Source of the DNA: Bimastos eiseni
Taxonomy: Eukaryota; Annelida; Clitellata; Crassiclitellata; Lumbricidae
DNA: 64,000 nucleotides
Direction of reading: 5' to 3'
Assembly: GCA_959347315.1 (NCBI GenBank)
Contig: OY365816.1
Coordinates: forward strand, 28,167,207 to 28,231,206
The notes beneath the pieces were generated by a model. It had not been told where the DNA came from. It did no database searches and saw only the letters and a list, made by a program, of their open reading frames with translations. Position 1 is the stretch's first letter, and every line of letters begins with the position of its first letter. Made by a program: the position numbers and the translations under genes. This document shows, one piece after another, positions 23,106 to 34,817 of this stretch.

Positions 23106-24347
23106 TAAAGCTGCCTGTCGTCGAAAACCGTTCAGTTCTAATCATACCTGAGAACAGATAACTTGTCCAAACAATGACCTGCCTCGCTTGCAACAGAATA
23201 AATTACGCAATGAACAAGATGACGGCCACAAGAGTAATTGATCAAATGGCAAAGTTGATTGGTCTCTGACGGGGCTCCTCCTTTCCCCTTCGTACCCTTG
23301 CAGTTGCGGAGCCTGTTGGACAATACTTAGACCTACTGCGAACGTGGGAATTGTAAAATGGGCTTGTCGAATCCACTGCCCCGTGTTTGCGAATCGATAT
23401 TGGTAGTCATCGCTCCACCCTTTCGACGCAACTTGACCCAGAGACTCTGAACATCCATGCCATTTGTCACTAGTTGACGAGACACCGTTGGTTGCTACCA
23501 CGCTTGTGCATGGGCCAGCCATTGGTGACTCTTTTAGATTACTGTTTTACTAATTGTTCTAACAGTCGTTGAAATTACATTTAACATCATTAACATCATG
23601 TATAGGCTAGCGCAGAGAGCACCTATGAGTAGATTTATTGAAAAGGCGCTATATCAAGTTTCATTGATTCATTCGTTGATTCACTTCCTTCTCCAACGCT
23701 TCCCAGCCTTGTACCAATAGACCCAATGCATATGGGTACTGGTTTAGAAACTCGCTCAGTCCCAGCCAGCAATTACATGGACATTATATGGGCTGCATAT
23801 GGGCTCCATATCAGAATGAACTCCACGTCGGCATGCTGCCATTGGAAGGGCCAGGAAGACTGAGGCCCTGCTGGAAAATATTCTGTCGACGTTGCGACCA
23901 TAAGGATTGGCATCTTCAATATATAAATATCTCAGTAGTCGAAACTACGTTACTAACACAATTAAATCGAGATCCTTACCGTGCGTACGAGGCAGTCAGT
24001 CCATCCCGCATAACCCTTCACTGTCCATCCTCATCTTCTTCCCTTCGCCTCACCAGAGGCAGAGATCGCGACCAACGCCACCTATCGCACAAATGAGACA
24101 ACGTAGCAGGTAAAAACAGAGCTCCGCCGAATGCTGCAACTATGCAACCCGGAGCAGTTCAAGAAACATTTACGATGCATCACTAACGATTGACCTAATA
24201 GGAACACAAATCGGCAACTCAAATGAAAGGTGTCTCCGTTGCTAACAATCAAATTTGGTGATTATTGCCTCATACGACAACAATGGCTCGCTGGATAATG
24301 ACATCAGCGATCTCTGGTGTCTTCTCAAACTACGCTGCAGTACACGT
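23106..24347. other. Intergenic, no gene recognised
   Basis: Open frames on both strands at 23138-23522 have no recognisable domain. A LINE/SINE-type tail, GGCGCTATATCAAG, lies at about 23645. An ATATGGGCTGCATATGGGCT repeat relative lies at about 23785-23815. Confidence 0.4.
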
Positions 24348-24800
24348 TCAGGGCCGGCGACAGAAATTCCCGGGCTCCAAGACAGAGCAGTCAGAAATCC
24401 GGACCAGGGCTAGTTTGTCTGTTAGGTAAATTAGGCAGCCGCCTAGGGCCGCCGATTTTTTTCAACATTAATATGCATTTTTTGCAAATCTATAATTGAA
24501 ACAACGCTGGCTTATTTTTTAAAATTCCGATTGACCATAACAACATTATAATTAAATCATCGAACCATTGATTACTTCCTTTTTGACTCAGGCAGTGGCA
24601 GTTAGCTCATATAATTATTATGTTAATACTTAGACTACATAATATTAATACTTAAGATGAAAAACGCAGGGAAACAACCCAAAATAAAAGAGAGCTCATG
24701 ATTTCATTTTAATTGCTGGTATAATAATATTATGGATCAGCGGCCCGCCAAAATTTAGTTTTGCCTATAGCGCCGTGAAATGTCTAGAGCCGGGCTTGAC
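24348..24800. mobile_element. Possible non-autonomous hAT-like DNA element
   Basis: The left end reads CAGGGCCGGCGACAGAAATT. The right end, reverse-complemented, reads CAAGCCCGGCTCTAGACATT, which is an imperfect terminal inverted repeat. Just inside are GCAGCCGCCTAGGGCCGCC and TTTGCCTATAGCGCC, typical of hAT-type non-autonomous elements in many animals. No transposase frame and no clear 8-bp target duplication was seen. Confidence 0.4.
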
Positions 24801-25591
24801 CTACACACATAGGCAGGTCAGTCAAGGCCTCTAAACTGTCTTTAGGCAGAATGAGAAAATTGAGTGCGGTCCGGTTCGTGCCCCAAAATAGTCTCTGGGA
24901 CCCTAGGCATTTGCGTCTATTCTACGTTAGAATCTACTGCGATTATGATTCACTAACCTTTCGGTGGAATGGTCACAACCAGCGGAGACCGAACATAGTC
25001 TTTGCATCCTTATATAGGCAGAAGGCTTCTGGACACCTAGTAGACGTCACGTGATGGAATAGGTCGCCTCGTTGATGTCACGTCGTCAGGCAAAACATCA
25101 TGCTGCGTCGTCAACAAGGCGACCTTGATATGTGTCTGATCGATACAAAATGTGCATAAGTTGGGCTTGTTCTATACATGTTGGTACTAGGCGCATGCAA
25201 AATGCAACCGAGGCATAATCTCCAACACTGCTTTGTGTCTGGGCTAGCGAGCGCAACGAACGTAGCAGCTTCTCAAGATTGACGCTAAGGGCTTCTTTCC
25301 TTCCAGAAACCAGATGTAGTAACTGTGCTACTTACATTTATATTTATCCTAAGGCCGAAGTGAAAGTATAATACAATACAATACAATTTAATGCAACACA
25401 ATGCAGTACCGGACAATACAATAAATTCTGAAGAGGGGAGCTGACTTTTTGCATGGTTTGATCACAATTATATATATATATATGTAATTTATATACTGTA
25501 TATATACAGAAGGAAAGTATGTATGTTCCACAAAAACCCTTGATCAATTCGACCGATTGCTCCCAAATTTTGCACGAACACTTCTGAGCAG

Positions 25592-25635
<44 letters not shown>

Positions 25636-26840
25636 TTTATTAAGCGCATATTGTTTTATCAAGCGCCTGCGATTCGGCTCTTTCCCACAACTGAGCTTTT
25701 GCAGGTGTTGTAGAAAATTGTGAGATAACGATTCTGACTGGGATAGGCCTATATGGCGATGTGTGCTGCAGATTCGAAGAGGACCTTGATTAAGTTATTT
25801 AATTAAGCTATATAAAACAACGACACTTCTTACTTGAATACAGTATAATTTGTATTTACTATTTTATTATCAGTTATAGAATAAAACAACAGGAAATGAA
25901 CATTAATTTCTGAATTTCATGTGAATCTAAGTTTACACATAGGCCCTACATAAAAGAAATACTTTGCTTCAATGAACTGTGCGACACAGGTAGCTTACAT
26001 AGTGCCCAAATACGAATGATCATCTCTCAGGCACATTATTTTATGACACGAGTTGCAACCCATGCATAGGGATATGTATTCCGTTTCGATAGTATATAGT
26101 ACTGCCAGCGCCCGCCCTATAGAAGCAGGAAGAGTTGACCTGTGAGAATACAGGGCAACTACAAAGCTGGCATTGACTGTTGACGGATTCCCCGATTGGC
26201 ATGAAAACCGATCCTAACTGGGACCAATTTTAGACATACCGTACAAGCAAAACAACACCGTTAAATTGTCAGTATGAACTCGAGGTTAGAGGTGATCATA
26301 AGATCGTTTTTGTACGCTAACTACAGAACGACAATTGTGATTAGACCCAACAACATTAAGTTCAACTTAACAAACGAGCGTTATGCAAGAGAGAGATCGG
26401 GTGACTATTATTACAGCAATCGCTTGTGATAGCAACCGCTTTATGTAAGTCATGTCTGTGAACTCAGGTCGATAAAAATCCATTTAGCGTGTTAAATTAT
26501 TCGCAATTGGTTTAAACATAAATCCAGCTTCTACTTACATTATTTGAGACACTGGAGTAAGATCTAAAAAGAATGTTCAGGACTGGCGGATGCTTTCTAA
26601 TTTGAAAAATGTGCTCAATGAGGCAAATGGGAAAAAAACAATATGTTCCCTTATGAAATAGGAGTAATGTATGGAAAGTGAGTGAGGAGAAGGGAATACA
26701 TGAGCAGCCTTTGGACGCAATAATTTTCGACGCTAAAATGGAGTTTTATCCTCAAGTCAAACTCAGCGCAGTTAGCGCTTGAATAAGAGTGGTTCAACAA
26801 CCACGATTTTACTGAGTCACAGGAATCCGTCTAATTCCGG
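24801..26840. other. Intergenic, AT-rich, microsatellites and SINE-like piece
   Basis: The stretch contains TACAA-type and (TA)n tracts (25370-25490 and 25595-25632). At about 25635-25740 there is a block (AAGCGCCTGCGATTCGGCT, GTTGTAGAAA, GAGATAACGA) that is related to 52245-52345 and 34170-34260. No gene was recognised. Confidence 0.45.
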
Positions 26841-26843
26841 AAA

Positions 26844-27535
26844 ATTCTGCATTTGCAGTGGATTTTGTACGTATCACGGCAAGCATTTACGCCACTCGCT
26901 GTGAACGGTAGATTGGACTAGAGCCGAAATCCAAATCTACATCCGATAGCGACTCAGGTTAAGTCTTGAACTGCGTTATGGAGTCATTCAAGCTATTACT
27001 CTGCATTTGCAGTGGACTTTGTACGTATCACGACAAGAATTCACGCCACTCGTTGTGTACGATAGCTTGGACTAGAGCCCGAGTTAAAATCTACATCCAA
27101 TGGCGACTCAGGTCCAAAATTTGGCCTGCGTTATGGAGTCATTTATTTAGCCAATTCTGCATTTGCAGTGGATTTTTAAGTATCACGGCAAGCAGTAACG
27201 CCACTCGCTGTGTACAGTAGACTGAACTAAAGAGCCCAAACCCAAATCTACATCCAATAGCGACTCAGGTCTAAGACTTGGCCTGCGTTATGGAGTCATT
27301 TAGCCAATTCTGCATTTGCAGTGGACTTTTACGTATAACGGCAAGTATTAACGCCACCCGCTGTGTACGGTAGATTGAACTAGAGCCCAAGTTCAAATCT
27401 ACATCCAATATAAACTCAGGTCTAAGTCTTGGCCTGCGTTATGGAGTCATTGAATCAATTCTGGATTTGCAGTGGACTTTGTGCGTATCACAGCATTTAC
27501 ACCACCTGCTGTGTACGGTATAGATTAGATGTCGC
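26844..27535 (+). repeat. 153-bp satellite-like tandem repeat, about 4.5 copies
   Basis: Unit starts (ATTCTGCATTTGCAGTGGA) lie at about 26844, 26996, 27154, 27307 and 27458, giving periods of 152, 158, 153 and 151. Each unit then has ACGTATCAC(G/A)GCAAG, ACGCCACTCGCTGTGTACGG, a hairpin-forming GTAGATT...AATCTAC segment, and GCCTGCGTTATGGAGTCATT. No open frame persists through the array. Confidence 0.92.
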
Positions 27536-29045
27536 TCAGACAAGAAAGCGAAATCAAGTCCTAGAACAGCTCAAATAAATGTTATCACATCTGTGTACAT
27601 TTTGGTGTGAGCCTACATTTACTCGATCAAATCCTCCAAGTCGTTCTGTGAAAAGTTCATATTTTCTCTGTAAGGATACTGAAATCTGAGAAAAGTACTT
27701 TTCAAAGAACGACTCTCGAAATAATACAACAGATGTTGCGTTCCTGACCACTAGGCTTTTCATCAGTGGCTGGTATACTATAGACTAGTAACCATGGAAA
27801 ATTCCTAAGCGGTTAGAGGATTTGACCAACTAAACACACCCCCCTATACACATTTCTATCACTAACAGATGAACGATTACTGCACAAGATTATAGCACTA
27901 ATAAAACTAACATGAAAATATATCTAACCAAAGAAAAAAAATGCAAGCCAATAAAAATAGTTTTAAAAATGACCATCAAATAATAAACTTATTGAATTTT
28001 ATGAAGAAATTAAAAGGTATTATAATGTGCCCGAATTACTGATCACCAAGTCGACGGGCCGAGTCCAGAGTGGGATCGTGGATTCGGTCGGAAGAGGTGA
28101 TTCGGTCTTCGTCACCTTATGTCCGAATACTTGGTCACCCATCGACAGACCGAGTCTAACGATAGTTCAAGGACTCGGTCCCCAAGAGGTGATCCGGTCT
28201 TCGGACTTGGTCCTGGTTCAATGTCGTTTGAGATGAAGATGGTTACAGATCGGTGCGTGTTTTCTAGCAAATCAGAAATACAAGCATTTCGAATAAATTG
28301 TCGGAAACAGATAAATACTTTGAGCAAAAATTGATACGACTCAGCTTCATGCTCTCTAAGAATGTATGAGCTCGTCCCAAGCCAGGATGAAGGAAGAGGG
28401 TTTTGCGTTGTTGAGAGAAGGAAGACGTGAAAACCACAGCGGAACTAACCAGAAGCCATCAGAATCGACTTTAGATGCAAGTGTAGAGATATCGTGAGAC
28501 CAGAGGAGCTCTTGAATGAAAGAGAAGGGGGAGAGTTGCGTTGCTCTCTGTGAAGGTCCGAACGGGAAGGACAAACTATACCAAGTCACACACATTTGAA
28601 ATAAATTAATCTCAATAATTCATTCACTCATTTTCCCCCGTTCTATTGCTGCCACTCGATGAGTCATTCAGCCGTCAATCAATTCACAGACATTTAACAT
28701 ATTTGCATATGCGTTAGAAACCAACCTAAACAGGTGGTTGATTGACGTTGTATGCTTAACAGATTCAGCCAGTAGGTAGGTAGGTAGGTAGGTAGGTAGG
28801 TAGGTAGGTAGGCATAGGTCGTTGATGATGACGAGACTTCAGCTTATTCTGGAAATGGAAACAGCTGATTCATCGGGTAAGGACAGCGCTGGTCTGAACC
28901 TGCAATGTGATAGATAATTGAAATGGCTCTTATTAATCGGTAACTATATGTAAGGAACTGCGCCATGCACAACGTCGTTATAACAGTGAATTGCATCACC
29001 ATATCACACATGTAATTATGAGGCTATATCTTATTACAAGAGCTC
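27536..29045. other. Intergenic; 91-bp duplication and (GTAG)n
   Basis: 28045-28225 holds two tandem copies of a block with AAGAGGTGAT(T/C)CGGTCTTCG (at about 28092 and 28183). A (TAGG)n run lies at 28771-28812. No gene was recognised. Confidence 0.5.
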
Positions 29046-29083
29046 TCTGTTTGGCTTCCTTCGTTGCTTAAGATGACCGACCT

Positions 29084-29325
29084 ATGCGGATGGAGGATGA
29101 GAGCGAGCTTCGGCGATCGCGCATTCTCAGCCGCTTGTCGAAGATGCTGCAAGTCTGGAACAGTCTTCCACCCACCATCAGAGTAGACTCCTTCAAGTTA
29201 CTGCTTAAGACTCATATCTTCTTTAAGGATTACCCCTCTTGTCAGTTATTTTGTGAGGCGTCCTTGTAGCGGTATGGCCGTGTTACGGCACAATAAAAAA
29301 GTGTAGTTATTATTACTACTGATAA
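29084..29325 (+). mobile_element. 3' end of a non-LTR (LINE) retrotransposon
   Basis: The frame 29084-29269 ends with QVWNSLPPTIRVDSFKLLLK and THIFF. This matches the short conserved C-terminus of LINE ORF2 proteins (WNSLPP.IR...SFK..LKTH.F). The tail after the stop (CTTGTAGCGGTATGGCCGTG, TTACGGCACAATA, then an ATT-rich end) recurs at 58263-58337 (+) and 60213-60295 (-). The rest of the element, including the catalytic RT, is absent, so it is 5'-truncated. Confidence 0.7.
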
Positions 29326-32300
29326 TATTCACAAATTTTTAAAACGAAAATGCAGGTGTGCCTACTAAATGATCAATTCGGATCGATAAATTACAATGAC
29401 AATCATCTGACTTTCCAACCGAACTCAACCTGACATGCAACATACGTTTACCCAAAACATTATCAATCAATAATTGCGAATGTAGGCCCTGATGTTAAAG
29501 CGTAAATATAATTTGCCAACGTAACTCTGGATCACAGAAGAGGAAGAAGACCCTACAGCTCTTCATCGGCGCTCCATCAAACAAGAACTTTGGCCACGTT
29601 AAGTAGTCTATAAGGAGATGCATGTTCAGAGAGAGGTAACCAAGGAGAATATGCAGCGCCTGGCAAGAGAGAATTTAAACACCCCTTATGCCTCGGCGTG
29701 GCGGTGCCTATTAGGCCTTTAGGTACCGTCTCTGCGTATCTACAAGGAACCCTGTTGCTATACCATGGGCGTGAATGGACGACATCCTCTCCGCTGTTCC
29801 ACACAGAGGGAACTTCTCGTCGCTCGTACGTGAACTGCAATAATTATTAGACATCATCGCGCTGTTTCTGTTGAAGATATGTCACATTATCATCACGCCT
29901 CGTGTCCAGGGTTTACCCAGACGCATCTTATTGTAGCATAAACTTTGAGAGCCGTTCTTTTCAGGCGGGGTTGGGTCGGGAGCTCTTGAGTACTAACCTT
30001 AAAGGGGCGCTATATAAATTACCCGTAGTGAACGAATGAACGAAATGACTGTATACAGCTCACCTCAGGGAGTAAATCCCTGTCATTCCTCTCGTCTCAT
30101 CGCATGGCCTCGCTTTACCTGCTTACGACATAGAACCAAGACATCCAATCTAAGCAGTAGGTATTCTTAAATATCATGGTTAGACACGAGATTGTGGATT
30201 TCTAAGATGTGGCGGACTCTGATTGGTTGACCACTTTGTGTCATCATTTAGTCTCAGCTAAAGCGTACGGTATCAGGTATAACTGAACAAATCACGTGAT
30301 ATCAACCGTGAATGTCAGCGATTTACTGGCTGAGCGAGTTCAAGTTGAGCGCTGTTAGGCTTTATGCAAAGAATAGAAAAGATTGACAAGCATAAATATT
30401 ATAATGGCTACCACGAGCACTTTGTTGTTTGTTCGGAGTTGAAGCTTATACGACGCTAAACCTCGTTAACAATATTATTTCAATTTGCTTATGAATTCTG
30501 TAGTTGTTCGTCTACCTGTGCGTCTGAACTAAGGGTTTTTGCTGTTGACAGATTATGATGGTTGCTTGTCTTAAGTCTTATGGCCTCGTAAAATTTTTTA
30601 CAGGAGTCCAGATCAAGTTCCATTGACTGTAGCCATTGAACTGTTACAGGAAATTCCTTTGGTTTCGAGTGCAACAACACACGCGCCGTCCCCCTCAAAA
30701 GCTCCTATACCCATCAGCAAGTTATTGCGCAACGCCGGAGTCATAGGCCTACAGTGGAATTTCCAACGACGAATAACCACGGAAAATATAAAATACGTTG
30801 AATCTCTGTGTTTATGAACTCACAGCACTTAATTAATTATTTAAAATTAATCTGGATCGTTGCAGACAATATTTATATGTATATGGTTAGGTATAATACA
30901 ACAGGTTTTTAAAGTGGTTCAAAAGACTTAAACCTGTGTATAAACCGCTAAGTACATGTATATGTCGATTTGTTTCACAAATTGACAAAGACGCAGTATT
31001 GCATTGCGGTGTGGTGTAATAGAACATTTGTACAGCGCCGCTCAAAATCAGCAGCGCTCTCAAACGGGCGTATGTGCTTGGGCCAGAGAACAGAAAAGTC
31101 TTAAGGCGTCTACCGAACTGAGTAGATGAGAAGACTGGTAACTCAGGTCCACTGAGAAGACGAAAATTCCAGAGATGGAGAGAAGTTGTATTGATTATAT
31201 CAAGCTGGAGGCGGCCACCAAGCCATATGCACTATATCTTGTCAGGGTTCAGCCGTTGGCGATTAGGTTAGAGTCAATTGGGCCTAAAGTTGATGAGGTC
31301 TCTAGTAAACGCTCAACAAAAGAAACACAACAATGGCATTGATTGTACGTTTTATTTGTTCCAGTTGCCACTGAATGAACCTCATCCGTTCATAAGTAAA
31401 GACTGGATCGGTCGACTGCACAGCACCGTGAGCTCCGGTAATCCCTTAACACACCGCAGTGTGAGCAGATCCGCTGACTCCAGGCCAATTTAGCCAACGA
31501 ATCCATTTAAGTGCCTGGTCCAGCCACGATCAAGAGGTCCACAGATGGTCACACTTTCCCCATCTTGGGGTCCAATTTGTGGGCCCAGAAAACGTGCCTA
31601 CCGGGTGTTCTGGAAAGGTTTCTCGGGACTCCCTTCGCCCACTTTGCTGTGCACTCAAACGATAAATACAATCTCTGGGTTGAGTCATCTATCGGGAGAT
31701 CGGTAAAGATCTCCCGATAGATGTCATTCAACAGAGGACAATAACTTATACAATTTGGAGCTTACAAGATCGTTTCTGAGAGCGTTAATGTTACAAAATC
31801 ACTTACAAAGATTGCATAAAAAAATTTAGAATTAGAATTCAATGTCTGAAAGATATTCGTCGATGTTAAATATGTGGAATTTTTGACAACGGCTGTCATT
31901 CGGAGAGGAGAGAGAATGAACTTCTGAGATCCAAGCGATCTGCTTTCTGCTTTGACGGACTGGATTTCTCAGCACAAAGTGACCACATATCAGCGGCAAC
32001 AGGAACCTTTGTTTCTCTAAGTCCTAATTTTAAGTTAATTGGTAACGTTCTTGTGTTGACCGACCTACAGTTCTATGTAGGTCGTGTAGATGGGTTATAG
32101 GCCACGTGAGTCGTAGGCCTTAAGTGGAACTATCGAGGCTCAGTCGAGTCTGATAGGAAAAGGTGAATCCTGCATGAGATACCGCCTGAAAACAAAAGAA
32201 ACCAGCAGGATGAAGCAAATTTACGTTATGTAAGATAAAGTCATGATAGATGAGGGTGGGGTTAGGGATATTAAGGAATTAATGGATAGGTAATGGAAGG

Positions 32301-33640
32301 TAAGAAGCAAGTAGGAATGGTTTACAAGATAAATTGCAAGGAAAGGAATGAATGATAAAGTAGAGGCTTGCTGCTTCAAGCTATTCAGCTCAACACATGT
32401 TTCGGAAGTTCGGATCTGTTAGATAGACCTATTATAAATAGCACCTCTGAGTAATTGCATACGCTAAAATGCAAATTGATCGATCGATTGACTGAGTTAT
32501 TGGTAACAGCGCTTTTTGGATATACTTCAAAGGCGCCATTTTAATCTTGTGTAAAATCGCGCTATGTATACAGATTTTATGTTAATTAAATTAATAGCAG
32601 CAATGTTACATAATGTAACTGCACGAATTTATCGACTTCAGGCAACACAAAGAAGGCAGTCAAGACTAGTGACCACAGGTTGCCCACTCTGTCAACCTGC
32701 CGATTCCTATAATTATAACATTGAAGGACCTACCACATGTGGAATCCAAGATTACTCCACTGATTTAGTGGAGCAATCTTATGTGGAACCCATATTCCCA
32801 CGGGGCCCTATTGTAGGCCCATCTGGGTCCCATTCATTATCTACTTGAATATCAACAAGGTAATGCCACACAAGTCGATATGGACAGATATGATACCGAA
32901 CGAGGTCATCCCATTCTGTACTCACCAGAAACTCTATAAATATGTCTCCCAATCGATGAAATGATGTTCAGCAAACAGTGTGCAGTGTGAGCACCAGATG
33001 GCGGATCCCACCATCTGACTCTGACGTCAGACGGGTCGACCTGTAGCTTCCTGTGTCAATAAATAATTAAAAATTAGTGTCAATATATAATTTAAAATTA
33101 AATTGATAACGGTGGATAACTGGATATCGACGTCAGGGCAAACTAAGAGAAGGTGATATCCTCCTCCACACATAATCGATGCACAATGGGTTTTGTTTAA
33201 ATTGCAGTTTGACTTGAAGTCGATCGTCTGTAATTTTTAGGTCAAAACTTCTTATGACGACTCTGGTCTGCACTTAGGAACTGATTTCGGATGAGCAAAT
33301 ATTGCTCAATTACTGAGAGGAAAACCTGGAATTCGCTAACTTCAAACATTCCGTCCAATACACTCTGCGTCCGCCGTGACATTTCTCTGCCCCTCTGCCA
33401 TATAAGTTTAAACTTTAATCATCCAAATATAGTTTTTATCACTTTTCCTATATACAATAGACCTACACCACGAGAAAGTAAGTCTGTGTTCATCGACCCA
33501 GTTGTACTAACAGATCATGTTACAATGCTATAGCGCGAGCCTGATATCCAGCAACACATTACAAGAAAAATCACTTTATGCGGTCTTAGGTTTCTTGCAT
33601 TTTACCGAACGACGAGTCGCAACACAAACTCGAACCGACA
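29326..33640. other. Intergenic, no gene recognised
   Basis: A GGCGCTATATAAATTA tail of a LINE/SINE lies at about 30003. A SINE-like block lies at 31020-31160 and is shared with 47030-47240 (CTTGGGCCAGAGAACAGAAA). Hairpins lie at 31686-31723 and 32748-32780. Open frames here have no recognisable domains. Confidence 0.4.
31686..31723. repeat. Perfect 16-bp inverted repeat, 6-base loop
   Basis: The arms are CATCTATCGGGAGATC (31686-31701) and its exact complement (31708-31723), with GGTAAA between them. Imperfect pairing continues a few bases outward. Confidence 0.95.
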
Positions 33641-33646
33641 CTCACG

Positions 33647-33690
33647 CGGCTCAACCTTACGCGGCTCAACCTTACGCGGCTCAACCTTAC
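33647..33690 (+). repeat. 15-bp tandem repeat, three copies
   Basis: GCGGCTCAACCTTAC is repeated three times without change, immediately left of the long inverted repeat. Confidence 0.95.
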
Positions 33691-33695
33691 CCTAG

Positions 33696-34817
33696 CAGGG
33701 TACGGGAGCTGCAAATGTTAATAATGACATAAAAATCTAGAATCCGCAAATACGAAGTCCTCGATTACGTCAAGCGGATCCTGTTGCACAAAAGTAACAG
33801 ATATCTCTTCCAAATCGGTGGGAGAAACGCTCGTTAAACTAACAAACAGTTTCGCCAGCAAAAAACAGAAAAAACTATACAGCCAGTCAGAGCAATACTA
33901 GCAGCGATGTCTTGGGTAGCCATGGCAGTTGTGCACTGCGACCTGCACTCGGTATGCTGCACCTCTTGTCATCTATCCGTTGATCACTCGATGAAACCCA
34001 TAGCGCTCATCTTCCACAATTAGCCTATATCCAATCCCAATTCCTCCTCTTTTCTCAACCGATTTCGTCGCTTTTATTGTGAACACCATCCACCGTAATC
34101 GAATGACTGTCTGCCTGTCTGACCCTGGGCATTGCTTTGGGCCGATCTTGGTCTTACCTTCCTATCCATGGTTTTACTGAGCGCGTGTGAATAGTCTATA
34201 GAACACTACATTTTTCAACGCTGTAGAAATCTCGAGATAACGAATTACTGGGCACAAACTTCACTAGCTAAAAGATTCAGTTGATTTAGAGAAGATTCCT
34301 TATTTGTACAAAGCCGCGCTCTATCAAACAAGCACTCATTTCTTAAATTCATAAAGGCTCACAGTCATGGTCGATCTGTAAATGATGTGTTTAGACTACA
34401 ACTCACAGTTAGGCTACTTACTATGTTCGAGCTACATCGTCGAAGTGCTAAGGTACACACGTAACGCCTTTATATACACATGGGCCAATTGAGCCCTTCA
34501 GTCTGCTGTCCAAGTCTGCTTCAATTGACTTACGGCCTGGGGCTCCTTCAATCAACATACCGAGTGCAGGTCGCAGTGCACAACTGCCATGGCTACCCAA
34601 GACATCGCTGCTAGTATTGCTCTGACTGGCTGTATAGTTTTTTCTGTTTTTTTCCTGGCGAAACTGTTTGTTAGTTTAACGAGCGTCTCTCCCACCGATT
34701 TGGAAGAGATATCTGTTATTTTTGTGCAACAGGATCCGTTTGACGTAATCGAGGACTTCGTATTTGCGTATTCTATATTTGTATGTCATTATTAACATTT
34801 GCAGCTCCCGTACCCTG
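33696..34817. mobile_element. Long inverted-repeat element, 261-bp arms about 97% identical, 600-bp spacer
   Basis: The left arm is 33696-33956 and the right arm is 34556-34817, in inverted orientation. By eye they differ at about seven substitutions and one single-base indel. The outer ends read CAGGGTACGGGAGCTGC on both sides, the kind of start seen in hAT-type elements. No matching target duplication was found beside the ends. The spacer (33957-34555) has no recognisable gene. The right arm holds a 68-codon open frame (34589-34795) that is frameshifted in the left arm. Confidence 0.8.
34589..34795 (+). CDS. Small open frame within inverted-repeat arm, unknown
   Basis: This is a 68-codon frame with a good start context (GCCATGG) and a hydrophobic stretch, SIALTGCIVFSVFFLAKLF, followed by an acidic segment. 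The family is not recognised. The same sequence in the left arm (minus strand, about 33700-33930) has lost one T in the poly-T run, so only one copy is open. It could be chance or the relic of an element-encoded peptide. Confidence 0.15.
   Translation: MATQDIAASIALTGCIVFSVFFLAKLFVSLTSVSPTDLEEISVIFVQQDPFDVIEDFVFAYSIFVCHY

Noticed and set aside
29577..29840. 87-codon minus-strand open frame
   Set aside because: No family resemblance, no splice context and ordinary intergenic composition.
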